Assembly: GCF_023715745.1 (NCBI RefSeq)
Contig: NZ_JAMBOV010000001.1
Location: 248,001-312,000 of the forward strand
Length of the DNA: 64,000 nt
Reading direction: 5' to 3'
DNA from: Microbacterium oleivorans
GTDB taxonomy: Bacteria > Actinomycetota > Actinomycetes > Actinomycetales > Microbacteriaceae
The translations under genes were made by a program, and so were the position numbers. The number at the start of each line of letters is the position of its first letter. Position 1 is the first letter of the stretch. Under the pieces are notes generated by a model. The model ran no database searches, was not told the DNA's origin, and saw nothing but the letters and a program-made list of their open reading frames with translations. Shown piece after piece: positions 1-7,071 of this stretch.

Positions 1-2
1 TC

Positions 3-62
3 GGCCACGAGGAGGAGATGGTCACGGGCAGCGCCGAGGGCAGCGGAGCGAAGACATCATGA
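3..62 (+). CDS. 3' end of an upstream CDS, partial
   Basis: The frame beginning at base 3 is open and ends in TGA at 60-62. This stop overlaps the ATG of the next gene in an ATGA junction, the coupling style used repeatedly elsewhere in the window. The readable C-terminus is acidic and then Gly/Ser rich (GHEEEMVTGSAEGSGAKTS). Only 19 codons are visible, so no function can be assigned. The inference that this is a real gene end rests only on the stop-start overlap and the open frame. Confidence 0.45.
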   Translation, partial: GHEEEMVTGSAEGSGAKTS

Positions 63-586
63 GGCGATCTTCGGTTGCCGGTGGTGCGGGGCTCCTGCTC
101 GCCGTTCCGATGCTCACTGGCTGCAGCGAGGCGAGCTTCTACGAGATGTCCGGCATGGTCTATCGCGATGCCAGCGGCACGATCACGGTGGGCGGCGACC
201 TCGACGTCTTCGAACTGGTCGCGGGGGACTGCTTCGCCGACTCCGACGGGGAGGGCGGTCCCGATGGGGAAGGGAAGGTCTCGCAGGTCCGCGCGATCCC
301 GTGCGACGACCCGCATCCGTACGAGGTCTTCCACGTGTTCTCGTTGCCGCGGCAGCCGTACCCGGGCGACGACGCCGTCGTCCAGGCCGCGGACGAGGGC
401 TGCTACGCCGAGTTCGAGGATTTCGTGGGGGAGCCTTTCGAGGGCTCGTCGGTCGACTTCTCGTACTTCACGCCGCTCGAGGGCGAATGGAAGGGCGGGC
501 GCCACGACCGGATGGTGCAGTGCTTCGTCGTTCCCGGCCAGGATGTGACCGGGACACTGGCCGACAGCGGGCGTGAAGCGTCCTAA
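59..586 (+). CDS. septum formation family lipoprotein
   Basis: A 175-residue secreted lipoprotein. The N-terminus has two arginines, a hydrophobic stretch and the lipobox LTGC with the lipidated Cys at residue 22. The mature part carries the GDCF and IPCDDPHPYEVFHVF signatures plus two later cysteines (GCYAEF and VQCFVV), the pattern of the actinobacterial Septum_form family of extracytoplasmic domains with conserved cysteines. The family name comes from weak genetic links to division; its biochemical role is unknown. The ATG overlaps the preceding stop (ATGA), so it is probably translated from an upstream operon. Its TAA at 584-586 overlaps the stop of the convergent gene. Confidence 0.75.
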   Translation: MRRSSVAGGAGLLLAVPMLTGCSEASFYEMSGMVYRDASGTITVGGDLDVFELVAGDCFADSDGEGGPDGEGKVSQVRAIPCDDPHPYEVFHVFSLPRQPYPGDDAVVQAADEGCYAEFEDFVGEPFEGSSVDFSYFTPLEGEWKGGRHDRMVQCFVVPGQDVTGTLADSGREAS

Positions 587-798
587 GCCCCCGGCTCGTC
601 CGTCTCGCTCGGGTCGGAGTCGATGACGCCGATGCCGACGGCGTGGTGGCTGGGCTCCTCGTCCTGCTGAGGCGGCGCCTTCGGCTCCTCGCCGGGCTCC
701 TTGGCGACGCTGGGCTCTTCGAGCTCGTCGGTGTCCGGCATCTCCTCGGGGTCGGCGTGCTCCGCGCCTTCGTTCTCGGTGCCTTCGTTGTCGGCCAT
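583..798 (-). CDS. small acidic protein of unknown function
   Basis: A 71-residue, strongly acidic, Pro/Glu-rich protein beginning MADNEGTENEG. It has no membrane segment and no cysteine. The start at 798 is chosen because AAGGAG lies just upstream on the minus strand; a longer in-frame version to 864 lacks this and has an atypical Arg/Thr-rich extension. It is probably disordered in solution. No family was recognised. It is convergent with the preceding lipoprotein gene and divergent from the zinc-finger gene. Confidence 0.6.
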   Translation of the reverse strand: MADNEGTENEGAEHADPEEMPDTDELEEPSVAKEPGEEPKAPPQQDEEPSHHAVGIGVIDSDPSETDEPGA

Positions 799-883
799 GA
801 CGGCTCCTTCCGTTGCTTCCACTGTGCGGGTGTGATGCCGCGGTCGCGATGGTCTTGACGGCACCGACGTCGGTCGGTAGGCC

Positions 884-889
884 TACGCT
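884..889 (+). promoter_or_regulatory. -10 box TACGCT, leaderless start
   Basis: TACGCT lies 6 nt before the ATG at 896 and no ribosome binding site is visible. This is the TAnnnT-N6-start arrangement seen at many genes of this window, implying transcription begins at or next to the start codon. Confidence 0.5.
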
Positions 890-895
890 GACCGG

Positions 896-1228
896 ATGGA
901 TCCGATCGAGCGACTGCGGGAGCGCGAGCGTGAGCTGCAGGCACAGCTCGCGCGGCTGGATGCCGATGACGCGGCGCTGCGGGTCGATCGCTCGGACGCG
1001 ACGGCCGACGACGAGCACGACCCCGAGGGGTCCACGCTCTCGGGCGAGTGGCAGCGCGTCGATGCTCTCCGGATGTCGACGCGCGATGAACTCGCGCAGG
1101 TCGCGATCGCGCTGGCGCGGGTGGATGCCGGAACCTACGGCGTCTGCGAGCGGTGCGGACGGCCGATCCCCGAGGCGCGCCTCGAGGTGCGCCCGCAGGC
1201 CACGATGTGCGTGGCATGCGCCTCCTGA
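896..1228 (+). CDS. TraR/DksA family C4 zinc-finger protein
   Basis: A 110-residue protein with an N-terminal charged coiled-coil-like region (about residues 1-75) followed by a C4 zinc finger: Cys84-x2-Cys87 in CERCGRPI and Cys105-x2-Cys108 in CVACAS. The intervening ARLEVRP stretch is typical of the DksA/TraR finger. DksA proteins bind the RNA polymerase secondary channel. Short actinobacterial members such as this one are poorly characterised, so a transcription role is inferred. The start follows a TACGCT -10 box by 6 nt. A perfect hairpin follows the stop. Confidence 0.82.
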   Translation: MDPIERLRERERELQAQLARLDADDAALRVDRSDATADDEHDPEGSTLSGEWQRVDALRMSTRDELAQVAIALARVDAGTYGVCERCGRPIPEARLEVRPQATMCVACAS

Positions 1229-1230
1229 GC

Positions 1231-1261
1231 TGAGGGCCCTGCCTGGGAGGCAGGGCCCTCA
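1231..1261. terminator. bidirectional hairpin terminator
   Basis: A perfect 14-bp stem (1231-1244 paired with 1248-1261) around a GGG loop lies between two convergent genes whose stops are at 1228 and 1266. There is no U-tract, as is common in high-GC actinobacteria. Confidence 0.75.
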
Positions 1262-1265
1262 GGGT

Positions 1266-2087
1266 TCACGGCCGGGGCGGAACGGGCGGAGTCGGTCGAG
1301 TCGGAGCGGCCGGCTGCGTCGGGGCCGCCGGCTGCGTCGGGGCCGCCGGCTGCGTCTGCTGCCGGAGGGTGCGCGTTGCTTCCTCCGCCTGGACGGCGAC
1401 GGGAGGTGCGCCCTTCGCGTGCTGGGCGATCTTCGGAGCCTCTTCCTCGCCCTTGGTGAGGATGGCCTCCCATCGCTGCTGCATCGGCTTGATGAGGCCG
1501 CCGCCGGCACCGACGATGATGACGCCCGCGATGATGGCCAGGACGGCGATCAGGATCGGCGTCGTGACCGAGGTGGCCACCTCGATCTGGTTCAGCGCGG
1601 CGGTGACGCCGAGGAAGATGATGAACACGGCGGCGATGTTCGCGAGGACCTTGCCGTAGGAGAGGCCGCTCAGCGTGTTCTGGATGAGTCCCTTCACGGC
1701 GGCGGCGATGGCCGTCGCGATCACGATGATGATGATCGCGACGATGATCTTCGGCAGGAAGGCGATGATGCCCTCCAGAAGGTCGCTGACGGGGTTCGGA
1801 CCGAAGACACCGAACGCGAACTGCAGGACGAACAGGACCAGGGCGTAGTACACGATCTTGGCGACGATGTCGGACGCGTCCAGCTTGGATTTGGCGAGGG
1901 CCCTCTTGATACCGCCGCGCTCCACGAGACGGTCGAAGCCGACCTTCTCGAGCAGCTTCTCGAGGGCTTTCGAGATCAGCTTGGCGACGATGAGTCCGAC
2001 GATGAGGATGAGGAGGAACAGGAGAGCCTGTGGGACGAATGTCACCACGGCCGCGAGCCCGTTCTCCAGTGCGTTGCCGATGTTCAT
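1266..2087 (-). CDS. conserved TM-helix (MscS-like) membrane protein
   Basis: A 273-residue membrane protein. It has hydrophobic helices near residues 15-38, 68-90, 104-135 and 150-195 with a Gly/Ala-rich amphipathic stretch, matching the 'conserved TM helix' domain found in small-conductance mechanosensitive-channel relatives of the CmpX type. The soluble MscS beta domain is missing, so channel activity is inferred only from the family. The C-terminal tail is low complexity with a tandem TQPAAP repeat. The start at 2087 is preferred because a GAAAGGTC ribosome site lies just upstream; an earlier in-frame ATG at 2117 is not supported. It ends at the shared terminator. Confidence 0.72.
   Translation of the reverse strand: MNIGNALENGLAAVVTFVPQALLFLLILIVGLIVAKLISKALEKLLEKVGFDRLVERGGIKRALAKSKLDASDIVAKIVYYALVLFVLQFAFGVFGPNPVSDLLEGIIAFLPKIIVAIIIIVIATAIAAAVKGLIQNTLSGLSYGKVLANIAAVFIIFLGVTAALNQIEVATSVTTPILIAVLAIIAGVIIVGAGGGLIKPMQQRWEAILTKGEEEAPKIAQHAKGAPPVAVQAEEATRTLRQQTQPAAPTQPAAPTQPAAPTRPTPPVPPRP
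1312..1356 (-). repeat. 18-bp tandem repeat in a membrane protein tail
   Basis: Two exact copies of an 18-bp unit (1312-1329 and 1330-1347) plus a half copy encode TQPAAP repeats at the C-terminus of the adjacent protein. Being in frame, changes in copy number would alter only tail length. Confidence 0.75.
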
Positions 2088-2373
2088 GATGTGACCTTTC
2101 ACGATCGTCCTCGGCATCTGCGGCTGCCGGCGACGGAGTGAGCGCCCTCAGTGCGCACACTCTCTGTGGTGTGTTGCGGCGAAGTCCGCTGCTGTCGCCA
2201 GTGTGATGCCACGGGCGGGACGGGATGCGGGGATTGCTCCGGTGCTGCCCGCGATGGTATTTCGGCCCCACCGCCGGTGCGACCTCGTCCAGCAGGGTGG
2301 CGGAACAGTACGCCCGAAGCGCGGGTCAGGCAAGCCTCGTCGATCGGCGGTGCAGGCGGTGGATCCTCGCCCC

Positions 2374-3033
2374 ATGAGCACCGAGAACCGCGATCGCGAC
2401 GCCGCGAACCTTCCCGCCCGCGGGGCGACGCCCCCGGCTGAGGCACAGGTGTCCGATTCCGGACACACCCTTCACCACGACGTCCTCCAGCGTGAGAAGG
2501 CGGAGTTCGGCGGCTTCAAGTTCGGGTCGGCGTTCTTCGGCTGGCTCACCGCCACAGGCACGGCCGTCCTGCTCACCGCACTCGTCGCCGCGACCGGGAC
2601 CTGGGTGGGCGCCAGTACGGGGACCGCCCCGGAGGAGGCCGCCGAGACGGCCACCCGGAATGCGGGGACCGCCAGCATCCTGGGTGCTGTCCTCCTCGGC
2701 ATCGTCCTGCTCGTCTCGTACTTCGCGGGCGGGTACGTCGCCGGTCGGATGGCCCGCTTCAGCGGGGCGAAGCAGGGGATCGCCGTCTGGATCTGGGCCA
2801 TCGCCATCGCCGTGGTCGTCGCCATCGTGACGGCCGTGGCGGGCAGCCAGTGGGATCTCCTGGGCAATCTCGACAGCTTCCCGCGGATCCCCGTCGATCC
2901 CGAGGCGGCGACCACGACGGGCATCCTGACCGCCATCGGCGCCGCGGTGGTCGCGCTGATCGGCGCGATCCTCGGAGGACTCGCCGGCATGCGCTACCAC
3001 CGCAAGATCGATCGAGTCGGCCTCGGCCGGTAG
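2374..3033 (+). CDS. conserved membrane protein, unknown function
   Basis: A 219-residue integral membrane protein. A hydrophilic N-terminus (about 50 residues) is followed by four predicted helices near residues 60-85, 110-130, 145-165 and 185-210. The last helix is Gly/Ala rich and is followed by a short basic tail. It resembles the four-helix 'YrzE/TIGR04086-like' membrane proteins but no catalytic motif is visible. The start at MSTENRDRD (2374) gives a natural N-terminus, while the open frame extends to 2203 with Arg-rich low-quality sequence. The 286 bases upstream, between divergent genes, show no recognisable element beyond a weak CACAC/GTGTG inverted repeat near 2156-2173. Confidence 0.6.
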   Translation: MSTENRDRDAANLPARGATPPAEAQVSDSGHTLHHDVLQREKAEFGGFKFGSAFFGWLTATGTAVLLTALVAATGTWVGASTGTAPEEAAETATRNAGTASILGAVLLGIVLLVSYFAGGYVAGRMARFSGAKQGIAVWIWAIAIAVVVAIVTAVAGSQWDLLGNLDSFPRIPVDPEAATTTGILTAIGAAVVALIGAILGGLAGMRYHRKIDRVGLGR

Positions 3034-3072
3034 ACCACGGCGGCGGGCTGGTATCGGCGCCGCCGCCGCCGC

Positions 3073-3116
3073 TTGACGCGCGGCATCCGCTGCCCTAACG
3101 TACAACCAAATGGTTG
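3073..3116 (+). promoter_or_regulatory. ArsR promoter with operator over the start codon
   Basis: TTGACG (3073-3078), a 17-bp spacer and TAACGT (3096-3101) form a good sigma70-type promoter. A perfect inverted repeat, CAACCA-AA-TGGTTG (3103-3116), covers the expected transcription start and the ATG at 3110. The arrangement suggests a leaderless, autorepressed regulator gene. Confidence 0.7.
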
Positions 3117-3451
3117 CACAAACGGAGCTCAGCGATGACCAGATCGACCGCGTCTTCCACGCGCTCGCTACCGCGACGCGCCGGGACATCCTGCGCCGTA
3201 CGCTCCAGCGCGAGCAGTCGATCTCTGCACTCGCCGCGGACTACGACATGTCGTTCGCGGCGGTGCAGAAGCACATCGCCGTGCTCGAGGCGGCGGAACT
3301 CGTCGTCAAGCGTGCCGAAGGGCGCGAGCGGCTCGTCCGAGCGGACCCCGGCATGATCGCCCGCGCCCGCGCGCTCCTCGCGCAGTACGAAGACCTCTGG
3401 CGCGCCCGCATCGACCGCCTCGACGCGCTCCTCGCCGAACCCGAGAACTGA
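3110..3451 (+). CDS. ArsR-family winged-helix regulator
   Basis: A 113-residue single-domain regulator. The sequence from RVFHALATATRRDILR through QSISALAADYDMSFAAVQKHIAVLEAA is the winged-helix of the ArsR subgroup that lacks metal-binding cysteines and is usually paired with an AHSA1/SRPBCC protein. It probably represses its own operon through the palindrome at 3103-3116 and controls the SRPBCC gene 26 bp downstream. The start lies directly on the operator with no ribosome site, consistent with leaderless translation. Confidence 0.85.
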   Translation: MVAQTELSDDQIDRVFHALATATRRDILRRTLQREQSISALAADYDMSFAAVQKHIAVLEAAELVVKRAEGRERLVRADPGMIARARALLAQYEDLWRARIDRLDALLAEPEN

Positions 3452-3477
3452 CCGACCGTCCCACGAAGGAGAAGGAC

Positions 3478-4446
3478 ATGCCCGTCACCGACATCACGAC
3501 CGACACCGAGAACCTCACGATGACCCTCACCGCCGACGTCGACGCCCCGGTCGACCGCCTCTGGCGGGCGTTCACCCAGCCGCGTCAGCTCGAGCGCTTC
3601 TGGGGTCCTCCCGGCTGGCCGGCCACCTTCACCGCCTTCGACTTCACCGTCGGCGGCCGCGCTCACTACGCCATGACCAGCCCGCAGGGCGAGAAGTCCC
3701 GCGGGACGTGGGATTTCCTCGCCATCGACGAGGGTCGCAGCTTCGAGGTGCTCGACGCATTCGCCGACGAGGACGGGCAGCCCATCGCCGAGTTCCCCTC
3801 GATGCGCATGGTCTTCTCGTTCACCGAGACCGCCGGCGGCTCGCGCCTGTCCAACGTGACTCACTTCGCCTCGGCTGAGGCTCTGGAGCAGGTCGTCGCG
3901 ATGGGCGCCGTCGAGGGATCCCGCATGGCGATGGACCAGCTCGACACCGTGCTGCACGACCTGCGCGAGTGGTTCCAGGGCAAGGGCACGAACGTCGAGC
4001 TCCTCGACGACGCGCACGTGCGCATCACGCGGCTCGTCGACGGTCCCCGCGAGCTCGTGTGGCGCGCGCACCACGATCCGGAACTCCTGAGGAAGTGGAT
4101 GCTGGGGCCCGACGGCTGGGCGTTGGTCGAGTGCGTCGTCGGCGACCAGTACCGCTACGTCTGGGAGGAGGGCGGCAACCCCGAGACCCGCTTCGGGTTC
4201 GAAGGCGACACCCTGCTGCTCGATGAGCCGCGCCGCTCGGTGAGCACCGAGAAGATGATCGGCATGGACGGCCCCTCGACCACGAACGACCTGCAGTTCT
4301 ACGAGGAGGACGGTGCCACTCTGCTGACGCTGCTCATCGAGTACCCCGACAAGGAGACACGCGACATGATCCTCGCCACCGGCATGGCGGACGGCATGGA
4401 GACCTCCTACGCCCGCCTCGAGCGCGAGGTGCTGCAGGCGGCCTAA
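3478..4446 (+). CDS. tandem AHSA1/SRPBCC-domain protein
   Basis: A 322-residue protein made of two START-like (Activator of Hsp90 ATPase homologue 1) domains. The first spans about residues 10-165 (VDAPVDRLWRAFTQPRQLERFWGPP) and the second about 175-320 (VDGPRELVWRAHHDPELLRKWMLGP). Each has the start-strand/helix-grip signature and the ligand-cavity W/GP motif. Most homologues have one such domain of about 150 residues, so this is a duplication-fusion. The ligand is unknown. GGAGAAGG lies upstream of the ATG. It follows the ArsR gene and is likely co-transcribed and repressed with it. Confidence 0.83.
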   Translation: MPVTDITTDTENLTMTLTADVDAPVDRLWRAFTQPRQLERFWGPPGWPATFTAFDFTVGGRAHYAMTSPQGEKSRGTWDFLAIDEGRSFEVLDAFADEDGQPIAEFPSMRMVFSFTETAGGSRLSNVTHFASAEALEQVVAMGAVEGSRMAMDQLDTVLHDLREWFQGKGTNVELLDDAHVRITRLVDGPRELVWRAHHDPELLRKWMLGPDGWALVECVVGDQYRYVWEEGGNPETRFGFEGDTLLLDEPRRSVSTEKMIGMDGPSTTNDLQFYEEDGATLLTLLIEYPDKETRDMILATGMADGMETSYARLEREVLQAA

Positions 4447-4479
4447 CCCGGCTCCGAGGCGACGCCCTCGTCCGCCGGC

Positions 4480-4941
4480 TCAGGCCCGGGCGAGGGCGTC
4501 CTCGAGCGCGACCCACGCGAGCATCGCGCACTTCACGCGGGCCGAGAACTTCGAGACGCCGGACAACGCCGCCGCGTCGGCGAACCTCTCCTCGTCCAGG
4601 GGGATCGCGCCACGGGAGCGCAGCGCCTCGCGGAAGCCGTCGATCAGCGTGACAGCCTCCTCGCGCGGCAGACCTGCGTCGCCGCCGTCCTCCTCGATCA
4701 GCGCGGCGAGCATCGACGCGGACGCCTGCGAGATCGAGCAGCCCGACCCCTCCCAGGACAGGTCGGTGATGCGCTCACCCGCGTCGTCGACGCGCACGCG
4801 CAGCGTGATGTCGTCACCGCACATCGGGTTGTGCTGGTGCGAGCTCGCGGTGCGTCCCTCCTCGGGCGACAGGCCGCGCCCGTGCGGGTGCTTCGAGTGG
4901 TCGAGGATGAGCTCCTGGTACAGCGAGTCGAGACCGTTCAT
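4480..4941 (-). CDS. sufU: SufU iron-sulfur assembly / sulfurtransferase
   Basis: A 153-residue SufU-type protein. The three conserved zinc/sulfur cysteines are Cys41 in NPMCGDD, Cys68 in GSGCSIS and Cys138 in RVKCAML, with the SufU-specific insertion between the second and third. In Gram-positive bacteria SufU accepts the persulfide sulfur from SufS and passes it to the SufB scaffold. Its ATG overlaps the stop of sufS in an ATGA junction (4938-4941), so the two are translationally coupled. The SufBCD scaffold genes are not in the window. Confidence 0.93.
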   Translation of the reverse strand: MNGLDSLYQELILDHSKHPHGRGLSPEEGRTASSHQHNPMCGDDITLRVRVDDAGERITDLSWEGSGCSISQASASMLAALIEEDGGDAGLPREEAVTLIDGFREALRSRGAIPLDEERFADAAALSGVSKFSARVKCAMLAWVALEDALARA

Positions 4942-6233
4942 GCGTTCACTCCGAAGTAGGAACGGATGCCGCCCACGGCATCCACCAGCGCATCGACGTC
5001 GTCGTCGGTGTTGTACAGCGAGGTCGAGGCCCGGACCGAGGCCGTCACCCCGAACCGCTTGTGCAGCGGCGCCGCGCAGTGATGTCCGACGCGCACGGCG
5101 ATGCCCTGCGCGTCCAGGTACTGACCCGCATCGTGCGCGTGCACGCCGTCGACCGTGAAGCTCCAGAGCCCGACGCGCTCGCCGCCCTCGGCGTCGCCCA
5201 GCAGACGGATCCCGGGGATGTCGACGAGGCCCTCGCGCATGCGGGCCGCCAGTCGCGCCTCGTGCGCGTGCACGGCGGGCATCCCCGCGTCCTCCAGGTA
5301 CGACACCGCGGCGGCGAGTCCGATCGCGGGACCGATCGGCTGCGTGCCCGCCTCGAACCGCTGCGGCGGCGGCAGGTACCCCGCCTCGTCGAGCGTCACG
5401 GTCGTGATCATCGATCCGCCGGTGAGGAACGGCGGCAGCGCCTCGAGCACGTCGCTCCGGCCGTAGAGGCCGCCGACGCCGTAGGGACCGAGCATCTTGT
5501 GGCCGCTGAAGACCGCGAGGTCGACGCCGAGGGCCGGCAGGTCGAGGCGCATGTGCGGTGCGGACTGGCACGCGTCGAGCACCGTGAGCGCACCGACCTC
5601 GTGCGCGAGCGCGACGATCTCGGCGACGGGGTTCACGATCCCGAGCACGTTCGACACGTGCGAGAACGCCACGATCCGGGTGCGCTCGCCGATGATCTCG
5701 GCCGCCGCGTCCAGGTCGAGCCGGCCGTCGTCGTGCACGGGGATGTGCCGGAGCACCGCCCCCGTCCGCGCCGCGAGCTCCTGCCACGGGATGAGGTTCG
5801 CGTGGTGCTCGGTCGCGGTCGCGACGATCTCGTCGCCGGGCTGGAGCGCGAACCGAGCGGATGCCGGTGCCCCCCGCCCGAGCGTCGCGTTGCCGATCGC
5901 GTACGCCACGAGGTTGAGTCCCATGGTGGCGCCGCTGGTCCAGACGAGCTGCTCGGCGCGGGCGCCGACGAATCGCGCGACGGTGGCCCGGGCATCCTCG
6001 AACAGATCGGTCGCCTCGGCGGCGAGCGTGTGCGCGCCGCGGTGCACGGCTGCGTTGCTGCGCGTGAGGAAGTCGTACTCGGCCTGCAGCACCTGGCGGG
6101 GCTTCTGGCTCGTCGCCCCGGAGTCGAGGTAGACGAGCGGGTGCCCGTTCACCTCCTGCTGGAGGATCGGGAAGTCCGCGCGCAGCCGGGCAGCGTCGAG
6201 CGTCGCGGTCTCGGACAGGGCGGGAGAAGTCAC
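4938..6233 (-). CDS. sufS: SufS cysteine desulfurase
   Basis: A 431-residue class V aminotransferase-fold, PLP-dependent cysteine desulfurase of group II. The PLP lysine is K246 in FSGHKMLGP and the persulfide cysteine is C386 in RVGHHCAAP. ATEHHANLIPW and DACQSAPH provide PLP contacts. It removes sulfur from cysteine for Fe-S cluster assembly. The GTG at 6233 is preceded by TAGCCT with 6-nt spacing, so the transcript is probably leaderless. It forms a two-gene unit with sufU. Confidence 0.94.
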   Translation of the reverse strand: MTSPALSETATLDAARLRADFPILQQEVNGHPLVYLDSGATSQKPRQVLQAEYDFLTRSNAAVHRGAHTLAAEATDLFEDARATVARFVGARAEQLVWTSGATMGLNLVAYAIGNATLGRGAPASARFALQPGDEIVATATEHHANLIPWQELAARTGAVLRHIPVHDDGRLDLDAAAEIIGERTRIVAFSHVSNVLGIVNPVAEIVALAHEVGALTVLDACQSAPHMRLDLPALGVDLAVFSGHKMLGPYGVGGLYGRSDVLEALPPFLTGGSMITTVTLDEAGYLPPPQRFEAGTQPIGPAIGLAAAVSYLEDAGMPAVHAHEARLAARMREGLVDIPGIRLLGDAEGGERVGLWSFTVDGVHAHDAGQYLDAQGIAVRVGHHCAAPLHKRFGVTASVRASTSLYNTDDDVDALVDAVGGIRSYFGVNA

Positions 6234-6239
6234 CCCTCT

Positions 6240-6245
6240 AGGCTA
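6240..6245 (-). promoter_or_regulatory. -10 box TAGCCT, leaderless sufS start
   Basis: On the minus strand TAGCCT ends 6 nt before the sufS GTG at 6233. No ribosome site is visible between the box and the start. Confidence 0.5.
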
Positions 6246-6281
6246 CGCCGGTGGCGGGTCCCGGGGCCGGTCGCGCCGGGC

Positions 6282-7037
6282 TCAGAGGTCAGACCACGGG
6301 CGGTACGTGATGGACACGACCGTCTCGTCCACGGGGTCGGTGTTGACCCACGGCGAGTAGCCGTCGAGCTCGGCGTCGCCCTGCGTTCCGTTGATGCGGT
6401 CGATCGCGAAGAAGAAGCGCGGTTCGCCGTCGGACATCTCGACCTCCCGGTCGGGTCCGAGGGCGCGCACCTCGTCGGCGGTGAGACCGATCGCGAGGTC
6501 GAACTCGGGCGTCACCGCGACGCCGCTCACGTCGGCGCCCGTGACCGTCACGTAGGAGGGGACGAAGTACTCGTCCCGCGATTTGCCGCCCTCGGTCGGG
6601 ATCATGTCGAAGTAGGTGAACCCGTCCCACGTGTACGAGGTGTAGTCGGGGAAGTGCGTGCCGTCGCCCTCGTAGATCGACTCGGACGGCTCCGCGCCGA
6701 ACGCCTCGGTGAGGGCCGCGACGGCGGCGTCCGCGTCGCCGCGCCACTCGTACGCGTACAGCTCGGATCCGTCGTCCGCGACGATCGTGAAGCCGTCGGC
6801 CCCGAGCACGACCTCGCTCGCCGTCGGGGCCTCTGTCTCCGCCTCGGTCTCCGTGGGCGTCGGCGCCGCCTCGGACGCACCGGAGGCCTCCGGCGACGGC
6901 GAGCCCGCTCCCGGTGCGGCGGCGGGGGCCGGCATCCGGTTCAGCATCAGCACGATCGCGACGACGACGGCGATCGCGAGGACACCCGCGAGCGTCAGCA
7001 GCGGAATGAGGTTGCGGGGACGTCGGGACTCGGCCAT
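6282..7037 (-). CDS. membrane-anchored extracytoplasmic protein, paralogue A
   Basis: A 251-residue protein with a short basic cytoplasmic N-terminus, one transmembrane helix (about residues 11-33), a Pro/Ala/Ser/Glu linker (about 34-75) and an extracytoplasmic domain. The domain contains DGFTIVADDG, the conserved AALTEAFG helix and a GGKSRDEYFVP segment. The same order of motifs occurs in the protein encoded at 10269-11084, so the two are paralogues. No enzyme motif is visible and the function is unknown. The start at 7037 directly precedes the basic anchor; an upstream ATG at 7064 adds nine atypical residues. It lies 34 bp downstream of the APC permease gene in the same direction. Confidence 0.65.
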   Translation of the reverse strand: MAESRRPRNLIPLLTLAGVLAIAVVVAIVLMLNRMPAPAAAPGAGSPSPEASGASEAAPTPTETEAETEAPTASEVVLGADGFTIVADDGSELYAYEWRGDADAAVAALTEAFGAEPSESIYEGDGTHFPDYTSYTWDGFTYFDMIPTEGGKSRDEYFVPSYVTVTGADVSGVAVTPEFDLAIGLTADEVRALGPDREVEMSDGEPRFFFAIDRINGTQGDAELDGYSPWVNTDPVDETVVSITYRPWSDL

Positions 7038-7071
7038 GCGCACATCATGGCAGTCCGCGCGCATTCATCCA

